A stretch of DNA of 64,000 bases, from contig CAWIIO010000003.1 of the NCBI GenBank assembly GCA_963836265.1, positions 248,001-312,000 on the forward strand. The letters run 5' to 3'. The notes under the pieces are model-generated. The model did not search any database, was not told the origin of the DNA, and worked only from the letters and a program-made list of their open reading frames with translations. Source of the DNA: CAIWHR01 sp963836265 (GTDB lineage Bacteria > Pseudomonadota > Gammaproteobacteria > Burkholderiales > Casimicrobiaceae). The translations under genes and the position numbers were made by a program. This document shows positions 8,577-17,384 of this stretch, piece by piece. Numbering within the stretch: position 1 is the first letter of the stretch; each line of letters starts with the position of its first letter.

Positions 8577-9002
8577 CTAATGATTCTTGGCCGGTGCGTC
8601 GGCGGCCGCCGGCGCAGTGGCGTTCGGCCCGAAGAAGATACCTCGGGTAAGGAACGTGTAGTCGGCTTCGAGCGCCCCGATCCCCATCAGCACCAGCAGC
8701 AGCAGCGGCGGAACCAGGATCGCGTACATCAGCGCGAGCCGCTCCCACAGCATGTGCATGAAGACGGCGACGATCAGCCCGGCTTTCAGCAACATGAAGG
8801 TGATGATCAGGAACCACCGCAGGTAGCCCTGAAAATGGAAGTAGTCGACAAGATACGAGGCGGTGGAAAGAACGAACAGCAATCCCCAGATCTTGAAGTA
8901 GATTCCGAGCGGATGTTGTTGCCCGACCTCGTGCTGTTGCGCGCCGGCCGCGGCATGGGGCTGCCCCGCGGGCGGGTGCTCCTGGACCTCTGCGTGTGGC
9001 AT
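8577..9002 (-). CDS. Cytochrome c oxidase subunit IV-type protein
   Basis: This 141-residue protein has a hydrophilic, alanine- and histidine-rich N-terminus (residues 1-30) and then three TM helices at about 35-52, 60-82 and 90-112. This matches the prokaryotic COX4 (CyoD/CtaF-like) subunit, a small accessory subunit that stabilises the haem-copper oxidase. It is the last gene of the minus-strand oxidase operon, 7 nt after the subunit III gene. Confidence 0.8.
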   Translation of the reverse strand: MPHAEVQEHPPAGQPHAAAGAQQHEVGQQHPLGIYFKIWGLLFVLSTASYLVDYFHFQGYLRWFLIITFMLLKAGLIVAVFMHMLWERLALMYAILVPPLLLLVLMGIGALEADYTFLTRGIFFGPNATAPAAADAPAKNH

Positions 9003-9009
9003 GGCTTCC

Positions 9010-9735
9010 CTACCAGAGATAGAAGACTGCGAAGATGAATACCCACACCAGATCGACGAAGTGCCAGTAGAGGCCCATGGTTTCGACGATCTCGTAGTTC
9101 CCCTTCCGGCCGGTCAGGAAGCCGGGTCGCTGGCGATCGAGGTCTCCGCGCAGCACCTTGATCGCCACGATGATCAGGAAGATCACGCCGATCGACACGT
9201 GGGTGCCGTGGAAGCCCGTGATCATGAAAAAGCTCGAGCCGAACTGGGCCGCGCCCATCGGGTTGCCCCACGGGCGCACGCCCTCTTCGAAGATCAGCTT
9301 GCTCCATTCGAACGCCTGCATGCCGACGAAGCTCGCGCCTAATGCGGCGGTGGCCAGCAGCAGCCAGAACGTCTTCACGCGATCCTTGCGGTAGCCGAAG
9401 TTGACGGCCAACGCCATCGTCCCGCTGCTGCTGATCAGGATGAACGTCATGATGGCGATCAGGATCAGCGGAATCTTGTGGCCCGCGATCGTCAGTGCAA
9501 ACACCTCGCTGGGATTGGGCCAGGGAACGGTGGTGGAGATGCGCACCGTCATGTACGAGATCAGGAAGGAGCTGAAGATGAAGGTGTCGCTCAGGAGGAA
9601 GATCCACATCATCGCCTTCCCCCAGGGGACGTTCTTGAACGCCCGCTGGTCAGACGACCAGTCGGCGACGATGCCTCGCAGGCCCTCAGGCAGCGGGAGA
9701 GCTTCCCCCGCACTACTCGGCGCAGGTTGCGTCAT
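9010..9735 (-). CDS. ctaE: Cytochrome c oxidase subunit III
   Basis: This 241-residue protein has five to six TM helices. Family hallmarks are WIFLLSDTFIFSSFL near the N-terminus, GMQAFEWSKL, the FMITGFHGTHVSIGVIFL helix and the GLYWHFVDLVWVFIFAVFYLW end. It is an integral subunit of an aa3/caa3-type oxidase with no cofactors of its own. It sits 13 nt after a second, more divergent subunit III-like gene. Confidence 0.92.
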   Translation of the reverse strand: MTQPAPSSAGEALPLPEGLRGIVADWSSDQRAFKNVPWGKAMMWIFLLSDTFIFSSFLISYMTVRISTTVPWPNPSEVFALTIAGHKIPLILIAIMTFILISSSGTMALAVNFGYRKDRVKTFWLLLATAALGASFVGMQAFEWSKLIFEEGVRPWGNPMGAAQFGSSFFMITGFHGTHVSIGVIFLIIVAIKVLRGDLDRQRPGFLTGRKGNYEIVETMGLYWHFVDLVWVFIFAVFYLW

Positions 9736-9748
9736 GGGCCGTGATCCC

Positions 9749-10420
9749 CTAGGTAGACAACAGCAGAGCGAATAGCACCAGCCAAACCAGCAGCAGATAG
9801 TGCCAGTAAACCGTGCAGAGCTCCACGCTCAGGCGCACCGCGCCGACGCCGGCGCCGCGCCACACCCGTATCGTGGTCCTTCCCCAGACCCACAGACCGC
9901 CCAACAGATGCAGGCCATGGACCGCGGTCAGCAGATAGAAGAAGGCGTTCGCCGGATTGCCGGCCGCGAAATAGCCCGAGGCGTCGAGCTGCTGCCACGC
10001 CCAGAGCTGTCCGGCGAGGAACAGGAAGCTCAGGGCGCCGGCTGCGACCAAGCCGCCGCGCACGCCGTCGATCTGTCCCCAGTGGGCCGCAGCGCGCGTT
10101 CGCTCCATCGCGATGCTGCTCAGGACGAGCAAGGCGGTGTTGAGCCACAGCACCTTCGGAATGGTCAACCTCGCCCAGTCCTCCCCCAGCCTTCGCATGA
10201 AGTAGGCGCTGATGAGCAGCGTGAAAAGAGACGTCGCGACCGCGAGGAACACGCCGAGCCCGACTTTGATCGAGGGCAGCGACAACGCGCCATCGCCGTC
10301 GACGTTTGTGACGGGGCGCTGCTCCACCCAGGGCTTGACGTTCAGCGTCTGTCGAACCAGCCACCAGACGACCACCGCCATCAGGATGGCCAGGACGAGC
10401 AATGGAAACAGCATCGTCAT
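9749..10420 (-). CDS. Second cytochrome c oxidase subunit III-like protein
   Basis: This 223-residue membrane protein starts at an ATG whose bases overlap the subunit I stop (ATGA). It has a first TM helix at 4-22, and then helices reading SLFTLLISAYFMRRL, VLWLNTALLVLSSIAMERT, HGLHLLGGLWVW and VYWHYLLLVWLVLFALLLS. These follow the subunit III plan, including the late HGLHxxGG and WHYxxxVW helices, but the protein is more diverged than ctaE next to it. The frame is open well beyond the ATG on the 5' side, over ctaD; that portion is not coding. Confidence 0.8.
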   Translation of the reverse strand: MTMLFPLLVLAILMAVVVWWLVRQTLNVKPWVEQRPVTNVDGDGALSLPSIKVGLGVFLAVATSLFTLLISAYFMRRLGEDWARLTIPKVLWLNTALLVLSSIAMERTRAAAHWGQIDGVRGGLVAAGALSFLFLAGQLWAWQQLDASGYFAAGNPANAFFYLLTAVHGLHLLGGLWVWGRTTIRVWRGAGVGAVRLSVELCTVYWHYLLLVWLVLFALLLST

Positions 10421-12240
10421 GGGTGCGCTTTCGACCCGTGCGGACTCGACGGCGCCGACGCGTCCGGCATGGCCTCGAGGCCCCCGCCTTTCCTGCTCGG
10501 CGGCTGGTTTTGCGGGATGAAGTCCTCGGCGGCGCCCGGCACGCTGTAGTCGTAGGCCCAGCGATAGACGACCGGCAGCGCCGGGCCGAAGTTGCCGTGC
10601 TTGGGCGGAGTCTGCGGGGTTTGCCACTCCAGCGTCGTCGCGCGCCAGGGATTCCCACCGGCCGGCTTGCCCTTGAAGTAACTCCACACGAGGTTGTAGA
10701 GGAATACGAGCTGCGCGGCTCCGACGATCAACGCTGCGATGGTGATGCCTTCGTTCAGCAGATGCGCCGATTGAGGGATGAAATCGGTGTTCTCGATCGC
10801 GTAGTAGCGCCGCGGCACGCCGAGGAAGCCAAGATAGTGCATCGGATAGTAGATGGCGTAGGTCCCTAGAAACGTGATCCAGAAATGGAACTTGCCCAGG
10901 GTGTCGTTCAGCATTCGCCCGGTGATCTTGGGGTACCAATGATAGATCGCCCCGAACACGACCAGGATCGGCGACACCGCCATCACCATATGGAAATGCG
11001 CGACGACGAACATGGTGTCGGAAAGCGGGAGATCGACCGGCACGTTGCCGAGGAACAAGCCGGTGAGCCCGCCGTTGATGAACGTGAACACGAAGCCGAT
11101 CGCAAACAGCATGGGGACGGTGAAATGGATGTCGCCCCGCCACAGCGTCAGCACCCAGTTATAGACCTTGAGCGCCGTGGGAATGGCGATGATCAGCGTG
11201 GTCGTGGCGAAGAAGAATCCGAAGTAGGGATTCATCCCGCTCACGTACATATGGTGCGCCCAGACAATGAAGCTCAAGCCGCCGATGGCGAGAATCGCCC
11301 AGACCATCATTCGATAGCCGAAGATGTTTTTCCTCGCATGAACGCTGATCAAGTCGGAGACGATGCCGAAGGCGGGGAGGGCGACGATGTAGACCTCGGG
11401 GTGGCCGAAAAACCAGAACAGGTGCTGAAACAATATCGGGCTTCCGCCGTTGTAATCGAGGTGTTGCCCTTTCGAGACGAGGGCGGGCATGAAGAAGCTC
11501 GTCCCGAGCGTTTGATCGAGTGTCATCATGATGGCGCTGACGAACAGGGCGGGGAAAGCCAGCAGCGCCAGGATCGTCGCCATGAAGATCCCCCATACCG
11601 TCAGGGGCAGGCGCATCATCGTCATTCCCCGGGTGCGCGCCTGCAGCACCGTCACCACGTAGTTCAGGCCGCCCATCGTGAAGCCGATGATGAAAAACGC
11701 GAGCGAAACCAGCATCAGGACGATTCCCCAATTCGCACCCGGAGTACCGGGGAGGATGGCCTGCGGCGGGTACAGCGTCCAGCCCGCGCCCGTCGGTCCG
11801 CCGGGTACGAAGAAGCTCGCCATCAGCAACAGCACGGCGAACAGGTAGACCCAGTAGCTCACCATGTTGACGTACGGGAACACCATGTCGCGCGCACCGA
11901 TCATCAGCGGGATGAGGTAGTTGCCGAACCCTCCCAGGAAAAGCGCCGTGAGCAGGTAGATGACCATGATCATGCCGTGCAGGGTCACGAACTGCAGGTA
12001 GTTGTGCGGCGTGATGAACGAAAAAACGTGCGGGAAGCCCAGTTGCAGCCGCATGATGCCCGACAGCACCAGCGCCACCAGCCCCACCCCGATCGCCGTG
12101 ATCCCGTACTGAACGGCGATGACCTTGGCGTCCTGGCTCCAGATGTACTTCCCGATGAACGTCTTCGGATGGTAGAGCTCGACCTCCGCGACCTCGGCAG
12201 GCGGGACGTAGAGCGATTCTTCGTGCGGAACGGAAGCCAT
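10417..12240 (-). CDS. ctaD: Cytochrome c oxidase subunit I
   Basis: This 607-residue catalytic subunit of a haem-copper O2 reductase carries the low-spin haem a ligand His in the LHGMIMVIYLL helix. The CuB/proton-channel segment WFFGHPEVYIVALPAFG has the type A1 Glu and the His-Tyr pair. VWAHHMYVSGM gives the two further CuB His. The K-channel Thr and Lys lie in IAIPTALKVYNW, and the haem ligands in VVAHFHMVMA. The D-channel Asp is seen in MIGARDMVFP. There are twelve core TM helices plus a C-terminal extension of about 60 polar residues. It is the central gene of the oxidase operon. Confidence 0.96.
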   Translation of the reverse strand: MASVPHEESLYVPPAEVAEVELYHPKTFIGKYIWSQDAKVIAVQYGITAIGVGLVALVLSGIMRLQLGFPHVFSFITPHNYLQFVTLHGMIMVIYLLTALFLGGFGNYLIPLMIGARDMVFPYVNMVSYWVYLFAVLLLMASFFVPGGPTGAGWTLYPPQAILPGTPGANWGIVLMLVSLAFFIIGFTMGGLNYVVTVLQARTRGMTMMRLPLTVWGIFMATILALLAFPALFVSAIMMTLDQTLGTSFFMPALVSKGQHLDYNGGSPILFQHLFWFFGHPEVYIVALPAFGIVSDLISVHARKNIFGYRMMVWAILAIGGLSFIVWAHHMYVSGMNPYFGFFFATTTLIIAIPTALKVYNWVLTLWRGDIHFTVPMLFAIGFVFTFINGGLTGLFLGNVPVDLPLSDTMFVVAHFHMVMAVSPILVVFGAIYHWYPKITGRMLNDTLGKFHFWITFLGTYAIYYPMHYLGFLGVPRRYYAIENTDFIPQSAHLLNEGITIAALIVGAAQLVFLYNLVWSYFKGKPAGGNPWRATTLEWQTPQTPPKHGNFGPALPVVYRWAYDYSVPGAAEDFIPQNQPPSRKGGGLEAMPDASAPSSPHGSKAHP

Positions 12241-12274
12241 TGACGTTTCCTCAGCTAATTCACGAGGCGAGGCA

Positions 12275-13675
12275 TCAGAGCGTATTGATGTAGGCGACGA
12301 GATCGTCAGTCGCCTTCTCGTTGGAGAGCATCGCAGCCATCGACCTCATCTGCGAACCATACATGTCCTGCGGGTGGGCGCCGCGGATTCCCTGCTTGAA
12401 GTTGTTCAACTGAGTCACCAGGTACCAGTCGCTCATTCCCTTGAGCCGCGGCGCGTTGGTGGCCTGCATGCCTTGTCCGTCGGCGCCGTGACAGGCGCCG
12501 CAGGTGACATAGATCCGCTCGCCATGCGCGGCGTCGCTCTTCACCGTCGGCGATGCGGGCTTGTCAGCCAGGGTCTTGATATAGGCGACGACGTTGTCGA
12601 TAGCCGTCTCATCGGCTAGCGTCGCCGCCATCGGCGCCATCATCTTCCCGTACACATCCTTGTCCTGCGCGCCCCGAACGCCCCGTTTGAAATACTGCAA
12701 TTGCCGCTTCAGGTACCAACTTCCCTGCCCGCTCAGTTTCGGCGCGTTCAGCGCGGGGTTTCCTTCCCCTTGCGCCCCGTGGCACCCGGCACATACCGCA
12801 AAGAGTTCCTTGCCCGCCGCAGCATCGCCGGCCGGGTGAGCCGAGGCTTGCGCGAAGGTCGGATAGCTCCGCAGCCATTTCTGAAAGACGGGCTCTTCAT
12901 CGACGACGACCTTCCCGCGCATCGTGAAATGGGCAATGCCGCACAGCTCTTCGCAAAGGACGTCGAACCTGCCGGTCCGTGTGGGGGTGAACCAGAGATA
13001 GCTCACGAGACCCGGCACCAGGTCCATCTTGACGCGGAATTGCGGCACCGTGAAGTCGTGCAGGACGTCGGTCGACCGGAGCAGCGCCTTGACCGGCTTG
13101 CCCATTGGCAGATGCACTTCCGGACTCGAAATCAGGACGTCGTCCTGCCCTTTGGGGTCGTCCGGATTGATGCCGAACGGATTCTCATCGCTGATGTAGC
13201 GCGCATCGACGGTGCCCAGCACGCCGTCGGCCCCGGGAAATCGATACGCCCAGTACCACTGCTTTCCCACGACCTCGAACACCGCGGCGTCTTTCGGGAC
13301 ATCGACGAACTTCGCCCACACGAACAAGCCGGGGGCCAGCATGGCGACCACGCCCACTGCCGTCAGCAGGACGAGCGACAGCTCGAGTTTCTTGTTCTCG
13401 GGCTCGTAGAGCGCCTGGCTTCCTTTGCGGTGACGGTACCGCCACACCGCATAGGCCATGAACAGATTGACCCCGACGAAAACGAAGCCCGTGACCCAGA
13501 ACGTGATCGCTATAGTAGTGTCGATCGTGTCCCAATTGGAGGCAATCGGCGTGAAGAACCATGGGCTCAGGTAGTGAAACAGGACGGAGCCCACGACCAG
13601 CAAAACCAATACGATTGCCAAGACCATAGCGACCCCGCCCGGTGGCTCCCCTCGATTTCGCGAAGAATAAAGCAT
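12275..13675 (-). CDS. ctaC: Cytochrome c oxidase subunit II fused to two cytochrome c domains (caa3 type)
   Basis: This 466-residue protein has two TM helices (about 17-36 and 55-80) and a cupredoxin domain with the CuA ligands: His in VLHDFTV, then C-x3-C-x3-H-x2-M in CEELCGIAHFTM. Two class I cytochrome c domains follow, with motifs CAGCH (near 295) and CGACH (near 390). The duplicated GxYGxMMxPMAxxL and MYGSQMRSMAAML segments each carry a distal Met. Electrons pass from the di-haem tail to CuA. A start at 13627 (MVLAIVLVLLVVG) is equally plausible. Confidence 0.93.
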   Translation of the reverse strand: MLYSSRNRGEPPGGVAMVLAIVLVLLVVGSVLFHYLSPWFFTPIASNWDTIDTTIAITFWVTGFVFVGVNLFMAYAVWRYRHRKGSQALYEPENKKLELSLVLLTAVGVVAMLAPGLFVWAKFVDVPKDAAVFEVVGKQWYWAYRFPGADGVLGTVDARYISDENPFGINPDDPKGQDDVLISSPEVHLPMGKPVKALLRSTDVLHDFTVPQFRVKMDLVPGLVSYLWFTPTRTGRFDVLCEELCGIAHFTMRGKVVVDEEPVFQKWLRSYPTFAQASAHPAGDAAAGKELFAVCAGCHGAQGEGNPALNAPKLSGQGSWYLKRQLQYFKRGVRGAQDKDVYGKMMAPMAATLADETAIDNVVAYIKTLADKPASPTVKSDAAHGERIYVTCGACHGADGQGMQATNAPRLKGMSDWYLVTQLNNFKQGIRGAHPQDMYGSQMRSMAAMLSNEKATDDLVAYINTL

Positions 13676-13955
13676 TCATCCACTAAAGCATAGGAACCCA
13701 ACCGCACGCGCTGCGCCCGGCGCAAGCGTAGGCTTCCGCGCGCTGAACACCGGCGATGCGAGGCGTCGGGCTCGCAATACCGTCCGGGCGAGGTCCGGCG
13801 CGGAACCGAACCAGCGGGCGACAGCGACTGCGCCACGGCGCGCGGCAGGAAGGCAACGTCGCCGAACGTGGCTACGACTCGAGGCTGGAGCCGCGCGCCG
13901 GGACACGGCATCGCAGTGCAGCAAGACGGCGAACCGGGGCCACGAAACGACACGA

Positions 13956-15950
13956 TCAATGTCCCCGCCCCTCCGCCGGGCCACCGGGCGGTTCGCGGTT
14001 CAGCACCTCGATCTGCCCGAGGATATCGACCGTTCGGCTTTCCGCCGGGTCCGGGACGCCGAGCCAACGCGCCCGCAGATAACCTTGGCGATCGATCAAG
14101 AACTCCACGTGTCGAGGCGCAGGGAAATCCATGTCGGCGCTGCGCGGGTGCGCGAACATCGCGTAGGTGGCGGCGACGTCCGGGCCCGCGCTGGCGAGCA
14201 TCGCGCCGCCTTGGTATTTGAGTTCCGGGCTCGGCGGCGGCGACGATGCGTCGAACGGCAGGGCGATGACGCGTGCCCCAGCCTGAGTGAACGCGCTCGC
14301 GTCGGCCGCAAGGCGATCGAGGCGCTGCCGAGATGCCGGCAGCGTGTAAAGGACGACGACCACGGCGCCTCGCGCCTGTTGCGATCCTGTTTGCCGTCGG
14401 AGCGATTGCTGCGGTTTGCCGGCGACCTCGAACGTGAACTCCGGCGCCACGATGGGGCGCCACGGGTCGACACGCTCGGTGAGGGCCATGGCGAGTCTCG
14501 ACTCCGATCGGGCGCGCAAGAACTGGGTCAGTGCCCAGATGTCGTCGTCACCGACGCGCGGCGTGAATCCGGGCATGGCGGTTCCGGGGATGCCGTGCGC
14601 GATCGACCAAAAGAGATCGCCTGGATAGCGAAACGCCTCGTAGTCGATTCGGCCCAGCGACCCGGCGGGCCGTGCGAGTGCCGCGCGAGCCTCGCCGCGT
14701 TCCGTGCCGCCATGGCATTCGCTGCAGCGCCGCGCGTAGACGGCGGCGCCGCGTGCAATTGCGGAGGTGGTGTAGCGCACCGGCGATGGCGCGTAGGTGG
14801 TCGGATGCGCCGGCACCGCGAGGAGCCAGGTCCACGTCAATCCGGCCGCCGCGGTGCCGGCGAGCCCCGCGAGCCAATAGCGCGGTTGGTGACTGCGCAA
14901 TCCGCCGAGCACGGCGCCGGCCCCGGCGCATCCGATCACGGCGGCGGCGCCCAGCGCGGCCCCGATCCATACCGTTTGCTCCGCAGGCCGCCAACTCAGC
15001 GTGTAGGCGAACGGCCAGACTGGCGTTTCGTGTGCCCCGGGTACGGTGATCCCGAGCGCACCGACGATCGTCACCACAGCGAATCCCGCTGCCGTTTCGA
15101 AGATCGCGTTGCGCCGCAGCCACCGCAGCGCCCCACGATCATTGGCAACGAGCTGCGGCATCAGATACCAGCGATTCACCATCGCAAGCACCAGCATCGC
15201 CGCAAACAGCGCGAGTTTCGACAGCAGGAGCCGGCCATAGTCCGTACCGATCAGGGCCGGGACGTCGCCTACGAGATACCAGGCGTTGATCAGTCCGCTC
15301 GCGACGAGCACGCCGACGCTGCCCGCGGCCAGCGTTGAGAAACGCCGGGTCACGTCGGCGGCATCGCCAAGCGGCTCCGCGCTCTTGAGAAAATAGACGA
15401 GGCCCGGCAGCGCACCGACCCAGGCCCCTGCAGCGAGGAGGTGCATCGCGTCGGAGACGATCAGGACGAGGCGATCTTGTTGAGGCCCGCCGGCTGCGTG
15501 TCCGGCGAGGGCGAGCGTGGCGAGGTACGTGGCGGCGAGTACGATCGCACTGACGATCAGGCGTGAGCGCAACCGATCGCTTGCCGGCTGCCTCATCGCC
15601 AAGAGCGCCACGCAAAGCGCCGCGAGCAGGCCCAGGCGCCCGATCCACACGCGGCCGAAGCCGGTCGTGAGCACCGGCGCGAGGGTACCGGGATTCAGCA
15701 CCTCGCCGATGGGCAGGCCGCTCATCACCGACGCTTCCGCAATGAGCCAGGTGACCGCCGATACGAGGCTCGCCGCGATGCCAAGGGCGGCGACGGCCGC
15801 GAGCCGGAGGCGGAAATCGCACCTGTCCGCGGCGGCGCGGTGGCGGTCGTACCAACGTCTGGCCAGGATGAACACGAACAACAGCTCGCCGAACAGCAGC
15901 AGCGCAGAGGCGTAGTGGAGCGCCCTCGAAGCAACGAAAAACGCGCTCAT
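13956..15950 (-). CDS. CopD copper-resistance domain fused to cytochrome c and a redoxin-like domain
   Basis: The protein has 664 residues in three parts. Residues 1 to about 390 hold ten or so TM helices with the CopD-type segment DAMHLLAAGAWVGALPGL. A cytochrome c domain follows, with CSECH near residue 412 and a late Met in PGTAMPGFTPR. The C-terminal 180 residues read like an AhpC/Sco-type redoxin fold (VVVVLYTLPASRQRLDRLA and HVEFLIDRQGYLRARWLG) but contain no cysteine, so no Sco-type CxxxC. Because it is the first gene of the oxidase operon, a role in copper supply or assembly is likely; that is inference. Confidence 0.8.
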   Translation of the reverse strand: MSAFFVASRALHYASALLLFGELLFVFILARRWYDRHRAAADRCDFRLRLAAVAALGIAASLVSAVTWLIAEASVMSGLPIGEVLNPGTLAPVLTTGFGRVWIGRLGLLAALCVALLAMRQPASDRLRSRLIVSAIVLAATYLATLALAGHAAGGPQQDRLVLIVSDAMHLLAAGAWVGALPGLVYFLKSAEPLGDAADVTRRFSTLAAGSVGVLVASGLINAWYLVGDVPALIGTDYGRLLLSKLALFAAMLVLAMVNRWYLMPQLVANDRGALRWLRRNAIFETAAGFAVVTIVGALGITVPGAHETPVWPFAYTLSWRPAEQTVWIGAALGAAAVIGCAGAGAVLGGLRSHQPRYWLAGLAGTAAAGLTWTWLLAVPAHPTTYAPSPVRYTTSAIARGAAVYARRCSECHGGTERGEARAALARPAGSLGRIDYEAFRYPGDLFWSIAHGIPGTAMPGFTPRVGDDDIWALTQFLRARSESRLAMALTERVDPWRPIVAPEFTFEVAGKPQQSLRRQTGSQQARGAVVVVLYTLPASRQRLDRLAADASAFTQAGARVIALPFDASSPPPSPELKYQGGAMLASAGPDVAATYAMFAHPRSADMDFPAPRHVEFLIDRQGYLRARWLGVPDPAESRTVDILGQIEVLNREPPGGPAEGRGH

Positions 15951-16311
15951 CGCTCTGCGGGCATCGAGCGTGCGCGGCTGCGTCTAACCTGGGACATCGA
16001 ACGCGAGCTCACCCTCGGGGGACACGAGCATCGGCCCACCGCGGGCGTCGGCGTGCGAGACCATGCGCTCGCCGAACTCGCAATCAAGAGCCCCATGAGC
16101 AGTCGCCGCATTCTCGATGGTGGGAAGAGGGCCGCCGATCGTCCTTGCAAAAACGAGAGACCAAACCGAATGGCTCCGCGCCGGAGTCTAACGTGGCGTA
16201 CGGGCTGAATGGCGCAAGCGCGCGACGGGCGTCGAGGGAAAGGTCTGCCGGACGGGGTCGACGACGGCGCGGACCGTCCCTTCCGGCGTCCGGCGCGCCG
16301 CGCAGCAGGGC
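15951..16311. other. Interval upstream of the oxidase operon
   Basis: No gene is confidently supported. On the minus strand 15984-16187 is an open frame of 67 codons that reads plausibly near its end (GPMLVSPEGELAFDVPG) but lacks a start codon in its first two-thirds. It may be a gene remnant or chance. The oxidase operon promoter should lie here; I could not pick out convincing -35/-10 elements. Confidence 0.3.
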
Positions 16312-17220
16312 TCAGCGGTGCGACGTCCCTGACCTGCGCTCGAAAAACTCCTGCAGCATGAAGTCCTCGAGCGCCGCGTTGTCCTCGGCGCGCGCGGAAA
16401 GAACGACGATGCGGTGGAGCCGCCACGAATGCCAGCGGAAATCACCCTGGTCGTGCTCGCGGATGATTGCGATCATCCTGCGCACGATAGCGATGCGGAT
16501 GTCGCCATCGTTGCCCAATCGAACCTCGTACGCTTGCGTCTTCCTGCGGCGCGCATCGCCGTTCCAGCCGAAGAACAGGAACTCGGCGTCGGCGAAGGTC
16601 ATGCGGGTGATCTCGAAAATGCCGCCGCCTCGTTTCCGCAGCTCGTCGTCGAGTGGACCCTGACCGGGCATGTTCGCGGCGATGATGCGGTCGTGGCGCT
16701 CGCTCGCGTCGTTGGCCGGCGTCGACTGCTCGTCCCGCGCGCGACGTCGCGCCGCGATGAACGACGACAGATCGCCGCCGACGGCGGGCGACGCCTCCGC
16801 CGCTGCGATGGCGGAGGGAAGAGCGGGCGGGAACCCGATGCCGGGCGTGGGGGCCGGCGGTGGAAGCGGAGGCGCCTGTGGCGTCGTGACGGTCAGCGCA
16901 AGCGGTGCTCCCCGGGGCGGCGGCGGTGCGCTGCGTGCTCGGGCACTGGGCGAGACGATGGTCCGAGTCACCCGCGATGGCGCGGCCGACGATGGCAGGG
17001 TTGGCGGCGCAGGCGTCGCGGCACGCTGCGAAGCGAGCTCGACTTCAAGGCGCTCGCTCGTTTCGCCTTGTTCCTGCCAGGGGATGTGCCCGGGCAGCCG
17101 CGGCAGCAGGACGACGAGGGCTGCAGTGTGGACGACGATCGACAAAGCGAATGTCACCCAGACGCGCGGAATGGCCACGGCGTCGTTCGGGCTGCCGGAT
17201 CTCCCGAACCGGTCATTCAT
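16312..17220 (-). CDS. Proline-rich TonB-like membrane-anchored protein of unknown function
   Basis: This 302-residue protein starts at an ATG preceded by GGGAGAG. A short cytosolic N-terminus is followed by one TM helix near residues 20-38 (VTFALSIVVHTAALVVLL). A low-complexity Ala/Pro/Ser region follows to about residue 165, then a compact C-terminal domain (GGGIFEITRMTFADAEFLFFGWN; IIREHDQGDFRWHSWRLHR). The architecture is TonB-like, but the C-domain does not show the TonB YP motif. Similar conserved proteins exist in betaproteobacteria without a known role. It lies upstream of the oxidase operon on the same strand. Confidence 0.65.
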   Translation of the reverse strand: MNDRFGRSGSPNDAVAIPRVWVTFALSIVVHTAALVVLLPRLPGHIPWQEQGETSERLEVELASQRAATPAPPTLPSSAAPSRVTRTIVSPSARARSAPPPPRGAPLALTVTTPQAPPLPPPAPTPGIGFPPALPSAIAAAEASPAVGGDLSSFIAARRRARDEQSTPANDASERHDRIIAANMPGQGPLDDELRKRGGGIFEITRMTFADAEFLFFGWNGDARRRKTQAYEVRLGNDGDIRIAIVRRMIAIIREHDQGDFRWHSWRLHRIVVLSARAEDNAALEDFMLQEFFERRSGTSHR

Positions 17221-17384
17221 GCGACTTGCTCTCCCGCGGAACGTTTGGATCGGGCAATACCGGGGCGTCCGCCGGCTGCGCGCGCCTGCGAGGAGCGGTA
17301 CGCAGCCCAGGCCCGGGTGCAAGTTTATAGCGACTGCCGCGGCCCGCGATCGTTCCCGGCGCCAGCGCGCTGTTGCGCGGGACC

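Noticed and set aside
10885..12243. 452-codon plus-strand open frame
   Set aside because: Exact antisense of ctaD, with His/Glu/Asp-rich low-complexity content mirroring membrane codons.
13676..13955. Minus-strand frame of about 100 codons between the CopD fusion and subunit II genes
   Set aside because: Arg/Ala-rich without a ribosome-binding site or motif; the oxidase operon simply has a long gap here.
15984..16187. 67-codon minus-strand frame with a plausible-looking end
   Set aside because: No start codon in the first two-thirds and no recognisable homology; kept only as a note in the interval entry.
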